Below, one piece after another: positions 10,776 through 21,740 of a DNA stretch of 64,000 bases (position 1 is the stretch's first letter; every line of letters starts with the position of its first letter). The DNA is taken from positions 78,400,502 through 78,464,501 of the forward strand of contig CM057832.1 in the NCBI GenBank assembly GCA_030068075.1. The letters are read 5' to 3'. Origin of the DNA: Paguma larvata. Lineage: Eukaryota > Chordata > Mammalia > Carnivora > Viverridae. Under the pieces are notes generated by a model that saw only the letters and a list, made by a program, of their open reading frames with translations, was not told the DNA's origin and did not search any database. The translations under genes were made by a program, and so were the position numbers.

Positions 10776-11475
10776 TCCAAATGTCCACTAACCAGGTGTT
10801 CAACTGCATTAGTCACCGAGGAAATACAAAGTGAAATAACTGTGAGATACCCCTCTGCACCCTCCAGGGTAGCTATAATGGAAACAACAAATAAGTGGAC
10901 TCTTTACACTATCACATGACTACTTTGTTTTACACCATATTCTAAAGTTGACTGTGTTCATACCTTGTGAGCCAGAAATTTCACTCGTAAGTATATAAAA
11001 ATAAAATTTGTAAGCGTACTCACCAAAGAGTTGGGAGAATGTTTATAGCACTACTGTTGATAATAGCTTAAATCTAAGATCACTCAAATGCCTATCTATG
11101 GTAAATTGGATATATAAATTGTAGTAAATTTACAATATCATACAGAAGAAAGAATAAAGAATTTCTGTCTATACACAGCCACATGAATGAATCGCATAAA
11201 TATAACGTTTAGTGGAAGAGGTCAGATAAAAGTTACACATTGTGTGATTCCTTTTATCTAAGTCACAAAACAGGAAAGCCTATTCTGTGTGTTAGAAGTC
11301 AGACTGTGGATTGCCCTGGGGGAAGGAAGGTAATAGGAGGAGAAGGGATCACGAGGGCAGCTTCTGGGTACAGGTGATATTCTGTTTCACAGGAAGGACT
11401 CTGGTTGTGTATATGTTCAGTGTACGAAATCCACCATATGTATATAAATTTTAAGAGCTTTATAATAGTTCTGGT
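10776..11475 (+). mobile_element. Old L1 3' end (ORF2 end plus 3' UTR)
   Basis: Forward, diverged L1M. 'aaatgtccactaaccaggtgttcaac', 'gtgagatacccctctgcaccctccagg' and 'gagaatgtttatagcactactgttgataatagc' come from the ORF2 end. 'gattgccctgggggaaggaagg' and 'tgatattctgtttcacaggaaggactctggtt' are 3' UTR. The reading frame is lost throughout. Confidence 0.85.
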
Positions 11476-11504
11476 TCTCTGCAATCATCAGCTATGTGTT
11501 CTTA

Positions 11505-11765
11505 TGTATGATTAGACAGTACCAACTCTGTGTCAGTATTCTGAGTGCTTTGTAAATAGGAATGCAGTTAATCATCATAACAACCCTAGATGGAAGTTAT
11601 AATTATTATCATCCCTGCCTTACGGAGGAAGACACTGATGCATGGATATGTAAGTAACTTGCCCAAGGTCCCATGGCTGGTATGTGTTAGATCTGGGTTT
11701 CTAACTCAGCCTGTTTCTGTATAAATGCAGTGTCCTTACCACTGTATTGTTGTTGCTTCTCAAGG
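11505..11765 (-). repeat. MIR SINE, reverse, near full length
   Basis: Boxes in order: 'gtcagtattctgagtgctttgtaa', 'aatcatcataacaaccctagatggaag', 'attatcatccctgccttacggaggaag', 'aacttgcccaaggtcccatggctgg', 'tgtccttaccactgtattg'. Confidence 0.9.
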
Positions 11766-11789
11766 AACTGGGCATCTGTGAACTACCAT

Positions 11790-11895
11790 TCCCCCCCTTT
11801 TTTAAATTGGGATAAGAGTACCTCAAGAGCTGTGTTGTATTAAGAATTAAATGATATAATATATGGCAGTCATCAGAGCACCTGGCTGGCTCAGC
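11790..11895 (+). repeat. MIR SINE 3' half, forward
   Basis: 'aaattgggataagagtacctcaagagctgtgttgtattaagaattaaatgatataat' matches the MIR 3' half. 'agagcacctggctgg' is the usual 'acagtgcctggcac' box. It lies head to head with the reverse MIR just before it. Confidence 0.65.
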
Positions 11896-12379
11896 TGGTC
11901 GAAAATGGCAGGCATGTAGCCTACGAGGGACTTAACTGATGTTGGTTAAAAGCCCAACTGTTGTACCTGTCTGATCAGAGCTGACCCTAGATCTTCCCAA
12001 TTCAAGGTCAACACATTTTGTCACTCACATACTTCTCTCTCCCTTTTCTGGTCCCCTTGGGACCATGCTGTCCCATTTTTATCACCCTCTCTTTCCTCCT
12101 AGCCAGTTCTTCCTACACACTACAGCTGCCCTTCCTGAATAAGAATTTCCCTCAGTTTTAAATTTATTTCAAAATCGTTCTATATTTTAGAGTTGCTAAT
12201 GGTTGCTAAGTGACAAGAATTCACCTAATTAATATTATCCCATGAAGGTAGGCAATTTACATTTTGACAGTAGTCAGCCAAATGCCAAATGAGGGAATCT
12301 AATATTGGAATTTATAAGCCAGGAACTATTTAGGGAAACATTTCGGTTAGTGTCTTACAGTAATAAAAATAACATTTCT
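11896..12379. other. Unique DNA, nothing recognised
   Basis: A pyrimidine-richer part spans 12020-12140 ('ctctctcccttttctggtcccc'). No family or gene was seen. Confidence 0.5.
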
Positions 12380-12500
12380 TGGCATTTCACACTATCCACA
12401 TTAGTTTACATAGACATGATTTCACTGAATCTTCACCACAATTTAGTAGGGGGAAGGTAGTAGTATTTTGGTCATAGTTAGATGAGAAAGCTAATGTTTA
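12380..12500 (-). repeat. MIR SINE fragment, reverse
   Basis: 'cacactatccacattagtttacatagacatgatttcactgaatcttcaccacaa' corresponds to the MIR 3' part in reverse, and 'gatgagaaagctaa' to its 'gatgaggaaactga' box. It ends early. Confidence 0.6.
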
Positions 12501-12509
12501 ATGGATTTA

Positions 12510-12790
12510 AATTGATTTATTTGACAAATAAATAACAGAGCAACTGCCCTATGCCAAATATTGTTCTAGGTTCACTGGAGCTTACATTCTCGAGAGAGGA
12601 GAGTGGCCATTCACAAATAACATACAAGTCTATAAATCACATTAAATTACTACTAATCAATGGTAGTAATGCTATGGGGGAAAGGTAATGAAACTGACTG
12701 ATAAGATAGAAAAGAAGTGGCAGAGCTGGGTGGAGGCTCTATTTCATCCTGAGAAATTCAAGGCAGAATCTCCTGTGCCTTCTCATTTCC
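12510..12790 (-). repeat. L2 LINE, reverse
   Basis: Antisense L2 end: 'atttatttgacaaataaataacagagcaactgccctatgccaaatattgttctagg' then 'ggagcttacattctcgagagagg', followed by diverged text with 'gtaatgctatgggggaaag'. Confidence 0.75.
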
Positions 12791-12814
12791 TTGTAAATAA
12801 TATTTTCTCTACTC

Positions 12815-12895
12815 TAGCTGCACATAAGCATCACCAGGGAGCTTTTTAAAAATACCTTATGCCCATGCTCTACTCCCAAAGAGACTTTTTGATTA
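12815..12895 (+). repeat. MER5A-like DNA transposon fragment
   Basis: 'gctgcacataagcatcaccagggagctttttaaaa' resembles the MER5A 'gtgcatcagaatcacctggagggcttgttaaaac' core. The terminal 'cagtggttctcaa' is worn away, so the family call is moderate. MER5A is a non-autonomous hAT element. An A14 run follows at 12916-12929. Confidence 0.55.
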
Positions 12896-13000
12896 GACAT
12901 GATACATTTAAGAGCAAAAAAAAAAAAAATTGAATGTGGCCCCAAAAATGACAGCACTTGCTTCTGTTGATGCCTTAAGTTTAACGTAAAGCATGGACAC

Positions 13001-13045
13001 ATATCTGATCTCTGGTCTCTGATCTCTCTGGTCTCTGATCACTCA
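13001..13045. repeat. Short tandem repeat of a 14-16 bp unit
   Basis: 'ctgatctctggtct' occurs almost twice, then breaks off as 'ctgatcactc'. A small local duplication. Confidence 0.8.
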
Positions 13046-13459
13046 CCTAGCTTTATTGAGGCTTCTATGTGGGTTTTATTTTTCTCGTGAGCATGTAATT
13101 TGTTTCTATGCAATAGGAGAAAATATAACCTACAAAACACAAATGAGCAGAAACATTTCCTTGCAAACCACAAAGGATCACTGTTAAAAATTTAAAAATC
13201 AGGGATTAATGCTGTCCTTCTGGCCATTTTAATCAAGTAATCTTTGGGAAATCTTAAGTTGTGCTATGTATTACAGTAAGTGTTCTTAAATTGTGTTTCT
13301 TATACCGGTGTAAGCTCTCTGCATGGAGGTATTTGGTGTCAAATAATATTATTATCCACACTGAACCCCTGAAGGTATGAGGGGTGTTTGTAGAGAAGGA
13401 AAGGAGAAATGTTTACAGGGAGAATCTATAATTACTCTTTACTCATGACCTGATTCACT
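13046..13459. other. Unique DNA, nothing recognised
   Basis: AT-rich, with no recognised repeat or exon. Confidence 0.5.
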
Positions 13460-13560
13460 GAAGGAAAAGAAATAAGAAAAAGGGGGAGGAGGAGAGAAAA
13501 GAAAGGAATGAGAAAATAAGAGAAAGTTGGGGGTGTGGAAATGAAAGAGAAGGATGTGGG
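13460..13560 (+). repeat. Purine-rich low-complexity tract
   Basis: About 100 bases, almost all A and G ('aagaaataagaaaaagggggaggaggagag'). Not periodic enough to call a microsatellite. Confidence 0.85.
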
Positions 13561-14439
13561 CTCTGTGGTCTAAAGCAGTTGAGCCGACTCAGAAGTCAGA
13601 GAACAAAATAAAGAAACACCAGAGAAACACAAGCCTTGTTCCAAGGCTGTTGCTCACTTGGGCTTGTGGCTTCCTTTTTTGCTTATTGGAAGAAGGATTA
13701 TTCAAGCAGGGTGGCCATGAATGATGTTGCCGCTTGTTTTCTCTGGTTCCATTCATCCACCTCCAGACCTCCAACTACTTCCTTCTTTGTACTGCCAGCT
13801 AGAGCGGAGGCCAAATCCAGCTTGTTTCTGTTGCTTGTGTAACCCTATGGAGTCCTCTTTTTATGAAAAATTACTTTAAAATCATCATCATCATCTTAAT
13901 AATAACTAATACCCATTACAATTATTATTCAATATCAGACATTTTGGAGACCTCGAAGTCCATACAAAAGCATTTAGCCAAATGACAATATTTTTTTAAT
14001 TTAATGAAGCAAGAGAATGTCTTAACTCAGAAGCATAGTTCAATAACTCTTACCCATGTTTGCCATTAGTCATGAATTGGATCATAAAAGGATGTGCACA
14101 TAGTTAATAAAAATAACTTCTAACCCAGCAGAACAAAATCTGTTATCAGCCTTTTTGGGAAAGCCAACTCAGATTATTGAGAGGATGTAAGAACCCAGTG
14201 GGCTTTACAAGAATTGTGTATTTTATAATCAAAGCATTTGGTGTCATAAATTTTACTGAGTATCATGGGTAAATGCAGTGGTAACCATATCTTCAGTTGC
14301 TACATTCAAGAAATATGTAATCTATTGAAAGACTCTTGAAAGAGTTTTCATGAAGCAAGTTTTGTGTCCAGAGGGTTCTAAATGAGTTTAAAAATACAAA
14401 TACAGGAAGAGATTCTGCTTTGGCCAACTTCCATCCTCC
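13561..14439. other. Unique DNA, nothing recognised
   Basis: A short (ATC)n run sits near 13881-13894. Open frames of 61-68 codons overlap on both strands at 13589-13842 without motifs. Confidence 0.5.
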
Positions 14440-14640
14440 TGTGGGCCACCTTATCTCATTAAATTTGTGACCCCTCAATGTGGGAATTATTATCACTATC
14501 TAACCAATGGGTACACTGTGGGTCACACAAGTTGAGTGTCTTAGCTAAACTCCCAGTGTCAGTAGGTAGTAGAACTCACATAGGACTAAAGTTCTTAGAC
14601 TGCAAAAACAAAACTCCTTTCCATTTTACTACAAAATCCT
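14440..14640 (-). repeat. MIR SINE, reverse
   Basis: 'ttatctcattaaatttgtgacccctcaatgtgggaattattatcactatc', then 'agttgagtgtcttagctaaactcccagtgtcagtaggtagtagaactcac', in the reverse MIR order, strongly diverged. Confidence 0.6.
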
Positions 14641-14689
14641 AGTTAGGAAACACATAGATGTCCAGCTGCTTGTTAAATGTGTTCATCTT

Positions 14690-14830
14690 TAATTTCCAAA
14701 ATCAGTGACTTTCATCATCACCTGGGGAACTTGATGAAACTACAAATCCTCTGGCCCTGTCATCCTTTAAAGAGCTTGGCTTCTGTGTTCTTTACTAGCT
14801 CTCTACCAAAGTTTAAGAGCCACTGGTCAA
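14690..14830 (+). repeat. MER5A-like DNA transposon copy
   Basis: 'gtgactttcatcatcacctggggaacttgatgaaactacaaatcctctggccctg' follows the MER5A core, and 'accaaagtttaagagccactgg' matches its 'ctttgagaaccactg' terminal repeat. A better match than 12815-12895. Confidence 0.65.
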
Positions 14831-14834
14831 AACC

Positions 14835-14950
14835 ACCCATATTACAGATGATCTATGGAGGTTAGTAGTTTCCCCAAAGGTACAGCTACAAATGGTGGAG
14901 CCAAGGTTCAATCCAATCTGACCCCAAACTCTTTGTTTCTGAACTCAGAA
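14835..14950 (-). repeat. MIR SINE fragment, reverse
   Basis: 'attacagatgatctatggaggttagtagtttccccaaaggtacagctacaaatggtggagccaaggttcaatcc' matches the reverse MIR centre box by box. It abuts the MER5A-like copy. Confidence 0.75.
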
Positions 14951-15300
14951 TGAGATACCAATAGAGATGAAAAGTATGGAAGGTATATGCTACAAGAACC
15001 GATATTCATTACAAAAGAAGATAGAAAACATGATATAAAGAAAAGGAGCCTTGTTTAGAGAAATTTCCAAGCAGTGTTTTGATCTGCGAGAGCCAGAGTT
15101 GATTTATAAATACTCTATCTGTGTGCCCATGTGGTTATTGTTATTGGGTTGCCTCTCTTCTTTCTGAATCTTGTCATCCTTTCCCTTTGACTCTCCTTTT
15201 AGACTTCCATGCATTTTTAGCCTAAATGTGTTTATGCGTTTGTCAGTCTCTGCTTTGTCTGAGACTCCCTGCTGCACCTGAATGGTTAATTCAACTGTGC

Positions 15301-15303
<3 letters not shown>
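14951..15303. other. Unique DNA, nothing recognised
   Basis: No repeat, RNA gene or exon recognised before the TG run. Confidence 0.5.

Positions 15304-15335
<32 letters not shown>
15304..15335 (+). repeat. (TG)n microsatellite
   Basis: About sixteen uninterrupted TG units, long enough to vary in length between animals. Confidence 0.95.
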
Positions 15336-15337
<2 letters not shown>

Positions 15338-16194
15338 TAACTATATAACTGTTTGAGATTCTCAAGTTAGTTCTAAAAAGGATAGAGGAAATGGTGCTGG
15401 GGTAGACTTTTGGGAAGGAAGGTTGTCTCTTCCTTTTCAAAGATCTGTTTCTGGAGAATATCTCAATTAAAACATGGCCAGTTGCTCCTGCTAGTGCTGG
15501 CTTACCTGAGGAGCACGATGCATTTGTCTCACAGATAAAAATCAAATGGCATCCAAAGGGAAGTTGAAAAGAGTATATAGTAAGATTTTATAGGAAAAAA
15601 ACCCTCAGGTTTAGAGCAAAATATTTTACCAGATTTCCAAGGGCCTCTATTGATTCTTTTTGGAACTGATACAGATTAAATTTTTTTAAGTAATGATTTT
15701 TTAAGTAATGATTTGATTAAGTAGTGGGAACTATTTGCTGAATTGATGAGTCAAGATAAACAGTAATCATATCTATTTTCTAGAATCCAATGAGTTCTCA
15801 GAATGTGCCTGACATTCAGGGGAGCAAAGTCTGGTCCAGATGCACATTTGGTACCATCCAACCCCTCCAGGTCTTTCGCGGTGTGAATTGGAAGCTGATA
15901 GTTTGCCACCTTCAGTAAAATGCCTCTTGGCTTCCTACATCAGCCTGTGCATCAACAAAATCTACCAGACACGGGAGCGCCACTCAGCCCAGGGCCGATG
16001 GCACACTGATACCTCGCAGATTTCACTTTACGCTGCAGAATGATTTTCAGATTCTGTTCTTGCATTCTTTAAGTTCAAACCATTAGAAATTGTAAAGTGT
16101 TCATCATTTCAAAGAGGAATCTGAAGTAAATACTTCAGCTGTAATGCTATCTCAAAAAAGAGTCAGTTTTGTCCCTCATCAAGACACCACAATG
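15336..16194. other. Unique DNA with one small tandem duplication
   Basis: A 16-bp unit containing 'ttaagtaatgatt' is repeated twice at about 15681-15712. The rest shows no repeat family, and open frames of 60-84 codons are featureless. Confidence 0.5.
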
Positions 16195-16575
16195 CTGGCC
16201 ATCCTTCATTTATTCAAACACAAACTAGCTCCTTCTCTCCTCTGGCCCATGCATGGTGCTCCCTCAGCATCTAACACACCCCTTCTCTCCACTCTCCATC
16301 CCTGCCTCCAAACTTGCCTCCTCAGAGAAGCCTTTTCTAATGACTTTATGGAAATAGGTTTGTGCTTGGTGTGCTATTTGTTTCATGATGGTTTCCTTCA
16401 CACCATTTATATTCTACTCTGTTAAATATTAATATATATTTTTGTTTACTTCCTTTGTTATGTGTTTCTTTTAGTCCCCCAATGAACTGTGAGTCCCCTA
16501 ATGGTAAGGAACATCCCATCACCTAGCATCGCACTTAGCACATGGTAGATGCTCAAGAAATTTTGAATTGATTGA
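16195..16575 (+). repeat. L2 LINE 3' end
   Basis: A good forward L2 terminus: 'cctcctcagagaagccttttctaatgac', 'ccaatgaactgtgagtcccctaatgg', 'cctagcatcgcacttagcacatggtagatgctcaagaaattttgaattgattga'. The open plus frame at 16144-16425 lies in it and is not a gene. Confidence 0.88.
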
Positions 16576-16749
16576 TCAGCGAGACCAAGAGATTGAGACT
16601 GAGCCCTTTCTTGTCTCCATTTTCTGCCAATTCCCCTCCAGTCATATCTTTACACTCCAATGGAGTCCTAACAAGGTTTCGCATAAACTCAAAGAGATAT
16701 CACTTGATGATGAAAAACATAATCTCACACCCCAGCTTTTCCACTTCAC

Positions 16750-16930
16750 AGATTGAAGAACTTAAGAAAAACATTTCACTTTTCTGTGCATAAGTTTCCT
16801 CATCTGTAAACTGGTGATAATAACTGCATCTAATTCAAAAGGTTATAGTGAGTCTTTAGTAAGTTAACAGACATTACATGTCTTTTGTTTTGTTTTTAAC
16901 AGTGGCTGGCACATATGTTCTGGCTAGTAT
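16750..16930 (+). repeat. MIR SINE, forward
   Basis: 'aagtttcctcatctgtaaactggtgataataactgcatc', then 'aaggttatagtgagtctttagtaagttaacag' and 'acagtggctggcacatatg', the MIR 3' half. Confidence 0.85.
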
Positions 16931-17369
16931 CCCCTAGGAAATAGTTTTAAAAGCTTTATACAGGGGTTCCAGCACCTGCAGGAATCCTAAATTCACTGCA
17001 GGAGGTTAAAGCCACCCGACCGAGCACCTGCATTGTGTGTTTTAAATAACGATTCCTCACTTTAGCTTCTTGAGCTAGAAAGTAGGGTACCATAATTATA
17101 ATGGAAATTATGCTTCATCAAGCTGAATTCCAAAGGACGTTATGCACTCTTATTTCCACGCACCCTTCACGCTTCAGGAAGCAGCATCTTATGTCATTAG
17201 CAGGATTAATTAATTTTACCTTAATAGATGGGTACATGGAGGAGGAAGACGCCCCAGGGCCAGGGAAAGAGTGAACAAAGATGCTTGGGAAAGGTTGGAG
17301 CAACTCTGTTTCATAATTCAGCACTCAATCAAAAGATGGAGCTGTCTCTCCTTCAGATTTCCTCTTCTA
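16931..17369. other. Unique DNA, nothing recognised
   Basis: No repeat recognised. A 68-codon minus frame at 17118-17324 has no motif. Confidence 0.5.
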
Positions 17370-17660
17370 TCTCTGAATATAAATTTTAATTAGATTTATC
17401 TTAGGAAATTTTTCTTTCCAATTGTTCACTGGCAAAATCAAGCCTGTGGGTATGTCCCATCGCTATAACCCAATTAGGAGTTTGTTGATTGATCTCAAGA
17501 AACTGTTCCTTAAAGCGTATTAGGTAAATCTCCCCGCTGCTATTCAGATCCTGTACTGCTCTAAGCAATTGGCCTGGCTAATATTTGCTCTACTGCTGAA
17601 ATCAGAGTGAGGAAGTCATTAATCTTACTGAATAATTAACATATATGAGAGAAAGGGAGG
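17370..17660. promoter_or_regulatory. Candidate conserved non-coding element with homeodomain-type sites
   Basis: Repeat-free text holding many homeodomain-like cores: 'tttaattaga', 'ccaattaggag', 'gttgattgatctc' (PBX/HOX or ONECUT-like), 'gaagtcattaatc' and 'gaataattaac'. The clustering in about 290 bases and the absence of low-complexity decay suggest an enhancer. This is inferred from motifs only; no alignment was possible. Confidence 0.3.
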
Positions 17661-18799
17661 AGTTAACTATCGACATCTGAGAGAAGTTTCAGGAACAGTT
17701 GGGTAATTAGTAGCATTAGTAGGTGGAAACCCTTGCTCACTTCGGAAAGTTCTGTCATCGATAAAGACAATAGATTTGGGAGAATTTTGTGAAGAACAAC
17801 AACCTTAAGCAAACAAAGAGTCATTGGTGACCTTAAAGGGAGCAGGCTTGGGGCTCATTGAACTGTGAGGGGAATGGGACCTGAGGAAGTGGACAGGATG
17901 TGGCTACTACGTGTTGAAGTTGGTTCTTCAGAATTTATCCAGGTCTCTGTAGTGTTAGAAGCACCCTCACTGAACAACTCGAAGTTCATGACAAATGACA
18001 ATGAGCACTGTATTTCCCTCTGCCCCCGTTCTGCATACCCAGCACCTCTTGCACTTACTGTCATGCAGTCCCATGTCCTGTGGCCCAAACCAGCATATTT
18101 CAAAGAAGTCCTAAAAGTGGCCATTCAAATTCTGCTTGCTTACTGGACAGAATCAACTGAGGCAATGTAATAAAAGAGGAGGGTCCTTATAGGAAATTAG
18201 AGAAAAAAATCCTCAGAAACCAACTGAGATGTCAACATTCAGAACTTTATTAAATCCTAACAAGAGTTCTTTAGAAGCAACCACCTCCCAAAATATTTGC
18301 TAGCTTTTAGTCTGAGAATCCAATCAGGTTCTCAGTTGATTGCTGCAGGCCATTAGGAGAGGCACAAGGAATCGCAAGTATAATTTCTAGAGCCCTCCTG
18401 CCCCAGGAATTGGAAAGATTTCACAATCCATCCAGGAAACCTTTAAATCTCTGTTTAATGATGGCCATATTTTCAGTCAGGTACATTTTGAAGCTGCTTT
18501 CCTGGTGAGATTTCCTCACAAAAGAGTCAGTGAATATGCTTCTTAAAAATATGTTTAGTTTAACTCAAAAATTGGCAGCCAATTAAAATATTGGGATTTT
18601 TATTTTAGTTTTGTCTACAGGGAGATTTGTATTGTCTCAGTCAGTAACTTTGGACACTTCTGCCTGTAATGTGTTGCAAAGTTATTTCAGCAAGAGTGAA
18701 ACATTCTAAAACATTACCATGTTTACTGTTTCCATTGTAGCATCATACAATCTAGATCTTCAAAAGATTGATTTGTAGAATCATAAATACATCTTCTCA
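17661..18799. other. Unique DNA, nothing recognised
   Basis: Overlapping open frames on both strands near 17855-18170 (101 codons plus, 89 minus) have no recognisable domain. A conserved block is possible at 18560-18780, but there is no specific cue. Confidence 0.5.
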
Positions 18800-18945
18800 T
18801 GGGGATGTGGTGGTACACAGAGGGAGATAAGAGATTTGCCCAGAGATGCTAGTTTATGGCCAAACCGAGAAAGGAAACCAGAGAATAGAACCCAAATCTG
18901 ATTCCAAGCTCAGTACCTGTTTCTGTGGCAATCTGTCTACTTTTC
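18800..18945 (-). repeat. MIR SINE fragment, reverse
   Basis: 'agagggagataagagatttgcccagagatgctag' and 'agaacccaaatctgattccaagctcagtacc' match the reverse MIR 5' half. Confidence 0.7.
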
Positions 18946-19043
18946 ACTAAACACTTTTAAAAATTTATTTCATTTTGAAATGGGCAATTACAAAGTTATC
19001 TCATCAACTCTTGCCACGTGAGGAAGATGCACTGAAATATATA

Positions 19044-19224
19044 GGGGTGCCTGGATGGCTCAAGTCAGTTGAGCATCTAACCCTTGGTTTTGGTTCAGGC
19101 CAAGATGTCATGGTTTGTGGGTTTGAGCCCCGTGCTAAGAATGTGGATCCTGCTTGGAATTCTCTCTCCCCCTCTCTCTCCCTGTCCCTCCCCTACTTAT
19201 AGACCCCCCCATAAACTTTAAAAA
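19044..19224 (+). mobile_element. Felid tRNA-derived SINE, forward
   Basis: Head 'ggggtgcctggatggctcaagtcagttgagc', middle 'catggtttgtgggtttgagcccc', CT-rich tail, then 'ataaactttaaaaaatatat'. Flanked by AT-rich 'gaaatatata'-type text that may be the duplicated target. The body has lost part of its middle. Confidence 0.92.
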
Positions 19225-20750
19225 ATATATATATAACATAATTCATTTAAAACTCTATTCAGCTCATGGCACATTTCCTCATTGTGTTAGTATTGAACAA
19301 AAGTGTAAGATAATTAATGCCTTGGGCTGATTTGCTTCAGAAGATATATGAGATAACAGAGATCGAAAACTGGTGATAAGCCAGGTATCTTTTGTAGGAT
19401 CTGGGATGTCAGGAGTCAGCAAGATCTTGACAAATGTGAGCTATAGCAGAGAAATTGTATCCGAATTTCCTCTTCGATGCCAAAACCTGGAGTCAGCTGA
19501 GCTGAGTCAGAAGGAGCTTGGTCTTAGTCGACTTCTTCTATAGGGAATGCTCTTCTCCTGAACAGAGAGAGTGTATCCTTTTGAGTCATAATGAAAATCT
19601 ATTTACTGAGTCAGAAGAACTCTAACAAGAGGAGGCTTGTGTGAATCAGAAGCCCCCAGAGCACCTGAGGGTAAAGGTTGTAGCTTTCAGTTTATTTGAA
19701 CCATTATCCAAAACACCCAGTAGCCTGGTAGTGATCAAACCATGATCAGTGCCGATTTCCTTACCTCTACTAGCTCATAGTGGTGTCAGAATAAATCAGT
19801 TGCTTCCCAGCTGAGCTTTTTCATTTCTCCCAATTCAGCCTGGTTTCCTTAACTGATTCTAAAGAATTAATAATGAAATATTCTGTCATGGGCTATAAAG
19901 CACAGAACCCTAACTTTAGCTGAAGCTTAACAGAGATGGACATACTTCCCTCTCTCTCCATGGCAGCCAGGTCTTCATAGAAAATTTAATGAATGGACTT
20001 AAGTTTTTGTTAAGTTTTATTGTCTCAAAAATCCCTGCAAATTGAATCAAAGCAAAGCAATACTATTGTTCACATCTCACGATTGGTACATTTAATTGTT
20101 TATGTGTTCATGTGCTACCCTTGTTGAACTGACAGTATATTTATGGCATACAATTAACTTTAAAAACTTTACAAACTGTAAATTATGAAGTTACTTCCAT
20201 GGAACAATTGCCCCAAGAAAGGTCTCTCTTCCATGTTTTGAAGCCAAAGTCAGTCCCATTGCTAAGCAATGCTAGGTGTCTTTGGCATTACCAGAAAGCA
20301 TTTGAAAGAAGGAACATGTATAAATGCAGCAGTATTTGCAAACCTTTTTTTTTGCAGCAGCTATTGGATCACTAATACTCCTTTTCCTAAGCCTTGCAGC
20401 TTTGAAGCACATTAGAGCAAATTTGAGAATAGGGAACTGATTTGAGTGAATAGCATACCAGAAGATATGGTTCAGGGCATTTATCATGCTAGGGAGAAAC
20501 ACCAGTTTCCTCTTTTTAAATTCACAAATATACACAAGATTATCTTTACGTCTCATCTAGAAAACATATCTGGGTGCCTACCTATTCTTGGCATCAGTCC
20601 TGGTGCCCAGTGACCCAAATATATAGGACAAAGGGGCAAAGTAGATGCAAAAAGACAATAGATAATATAAAGCATTTTCAATATGTACAGGTCAAAGATT
20701 AGGTAGATTTGCAGGTCTCCTGTAAAGTGTAAACGACTTCCTCTTTGGAT
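19225..20750. other. Unique DNA, nothing recognised
   Basis: No family or exon seen. A 94-codon minus frame at 20556-20272 is K/F/C-rich and featureless. Confidence 0.5.
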
Positions 20751-20756
20751 AGTATT

Positions 20757-20975
20757 ATTTTTTTTTTTCTTTTAGAGAAAGAGCATGCATATCTTTTAGA
20801 GATATGCATGAGCAGGGAAGAGGTAGAGAGAAGGAGAGAGAGAATTCCAAGTGGGTTCTGTGCCATCAGCATCAGCACAGAGCCCATTGTGGGCTCAAGC
20901 TTACAAACTGTGAGATCATAACCTGAGCCAAAATCAAGAGTTCAACACTTAACCAACTGAGCCACCCAGGAACCC
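20757..20975 (-). mobile_element. Felid tRNA-derived SINE, left member of a pair, with a palindromic insert
   Basis: Minus-strand SINE ending in the head 'gagccacccaggaaccct'. Its GA-rich part carries an extra perfect hairpin, 20784-20794 against 20800-20810, splitting the usual 'gagcatgagcaggg'. It lies directly against a second SINE in the same orientation. Confidence 0.92.
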
Positions 20976-21191
20976 TGGGTTTTTTAAAAAAATTTATGTT
21001 TATTTATTTTTGAGAGAGAGAGACAGAGTGTGAGCAAGGGAAGGGCAGAGAGAGAGGGAGACACAGAATCTGAAGCAGGCACCAGGCTCTGAGCTGTTGG
21101 CACAGAGCCTGATGTGAGGCTTGAACTCACCATGAGATCATGATCTGAGCTGAAGTAAGATGCTTAACCCACTGAGTCACCCAGGCACCCC
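20976..21191 (-). mobile_element. Felid tRNA-derived SINE, right member of a pair
   Basis: A full copy with 'tttatgtttatttatttttgagag' tail and 'gagtcacccaggcacccc' head. The 11-bp repeat agtattatttt (20751-20761) and aggattatttt (21192-21202) brackets both SINEs together, while no separate duplication sits between them. Confidence 0.94.
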
Positions 21192-21289
21192 AGGATTATT
21201 TTTAAATAGAGATACATATTAGATAATTGTGCAAGTCAGCCTTGTTATTTCAAATATCTCTAGCATTCATTCTTTACTTCATCTACACT

Positions 21290-21740
21290 TCTTGAATGCC
21301 GTAATACTCTAGCATCATGGTAGGCGCTGACGTGATTCCACAAATGAATTGAGTTTTTCACCCTGGAAGTGCTCACAGCCTGGTAAGGAAGGCAAACCCA
21401 CTGACAGCCTAATTCCAGACAACCCAGTAAGTATTACAACAGAGATATGCTCAAAAGTCTCAGAGTGCTATAAGCCTGGAGGAAAGAGGAAAACCAACTA
21501 CCCGCAGAATCCAGGAAGTCTTCACAGAAGAGAATATTTCAACTGGGTGAGTGAGAGTTAATGAGATAAGAGAAGCTGTGGGTGTAGAGAGGTAGAGGAA
21601 GGGATGGGATGGAAAAGATGGTTTAGTTGAAAGGAGGAGATAAGTGATAGATGATGAGGCTGTGAGGTAGTTTCGGGTCTGACTAGGAAGGATTTTGTAG
21701 GAATTTGTGCTTTATTCTCTGAGAACTTGATATCAGATCT
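21290..21740 (-). repeat. L2 LINE, reverse
   Basis: Antisense L2: 'gaagtgctcacagcctggtaagg', 'ccaggaagtcttcacagaagagaatatttcaactgggtg', then 'gactaggaaggattttgtagg', in the order of the reverse L2 3' region. Strongly diverged. Confidence 0.6.

Noticed and set aside
11875..11940. Felid SINE head ('gcacctggctggctcagctgg')
   Set aside because: Only about 25 bases fit, no body follows, and the text is better explained as the end of the forward MIR at 11790-11895.
13460..13560. Purine tract as a promoter or triplex regulatory element
   Set aside because: Low complexity alone explains it, and no gene start or CpG-rich context is near.
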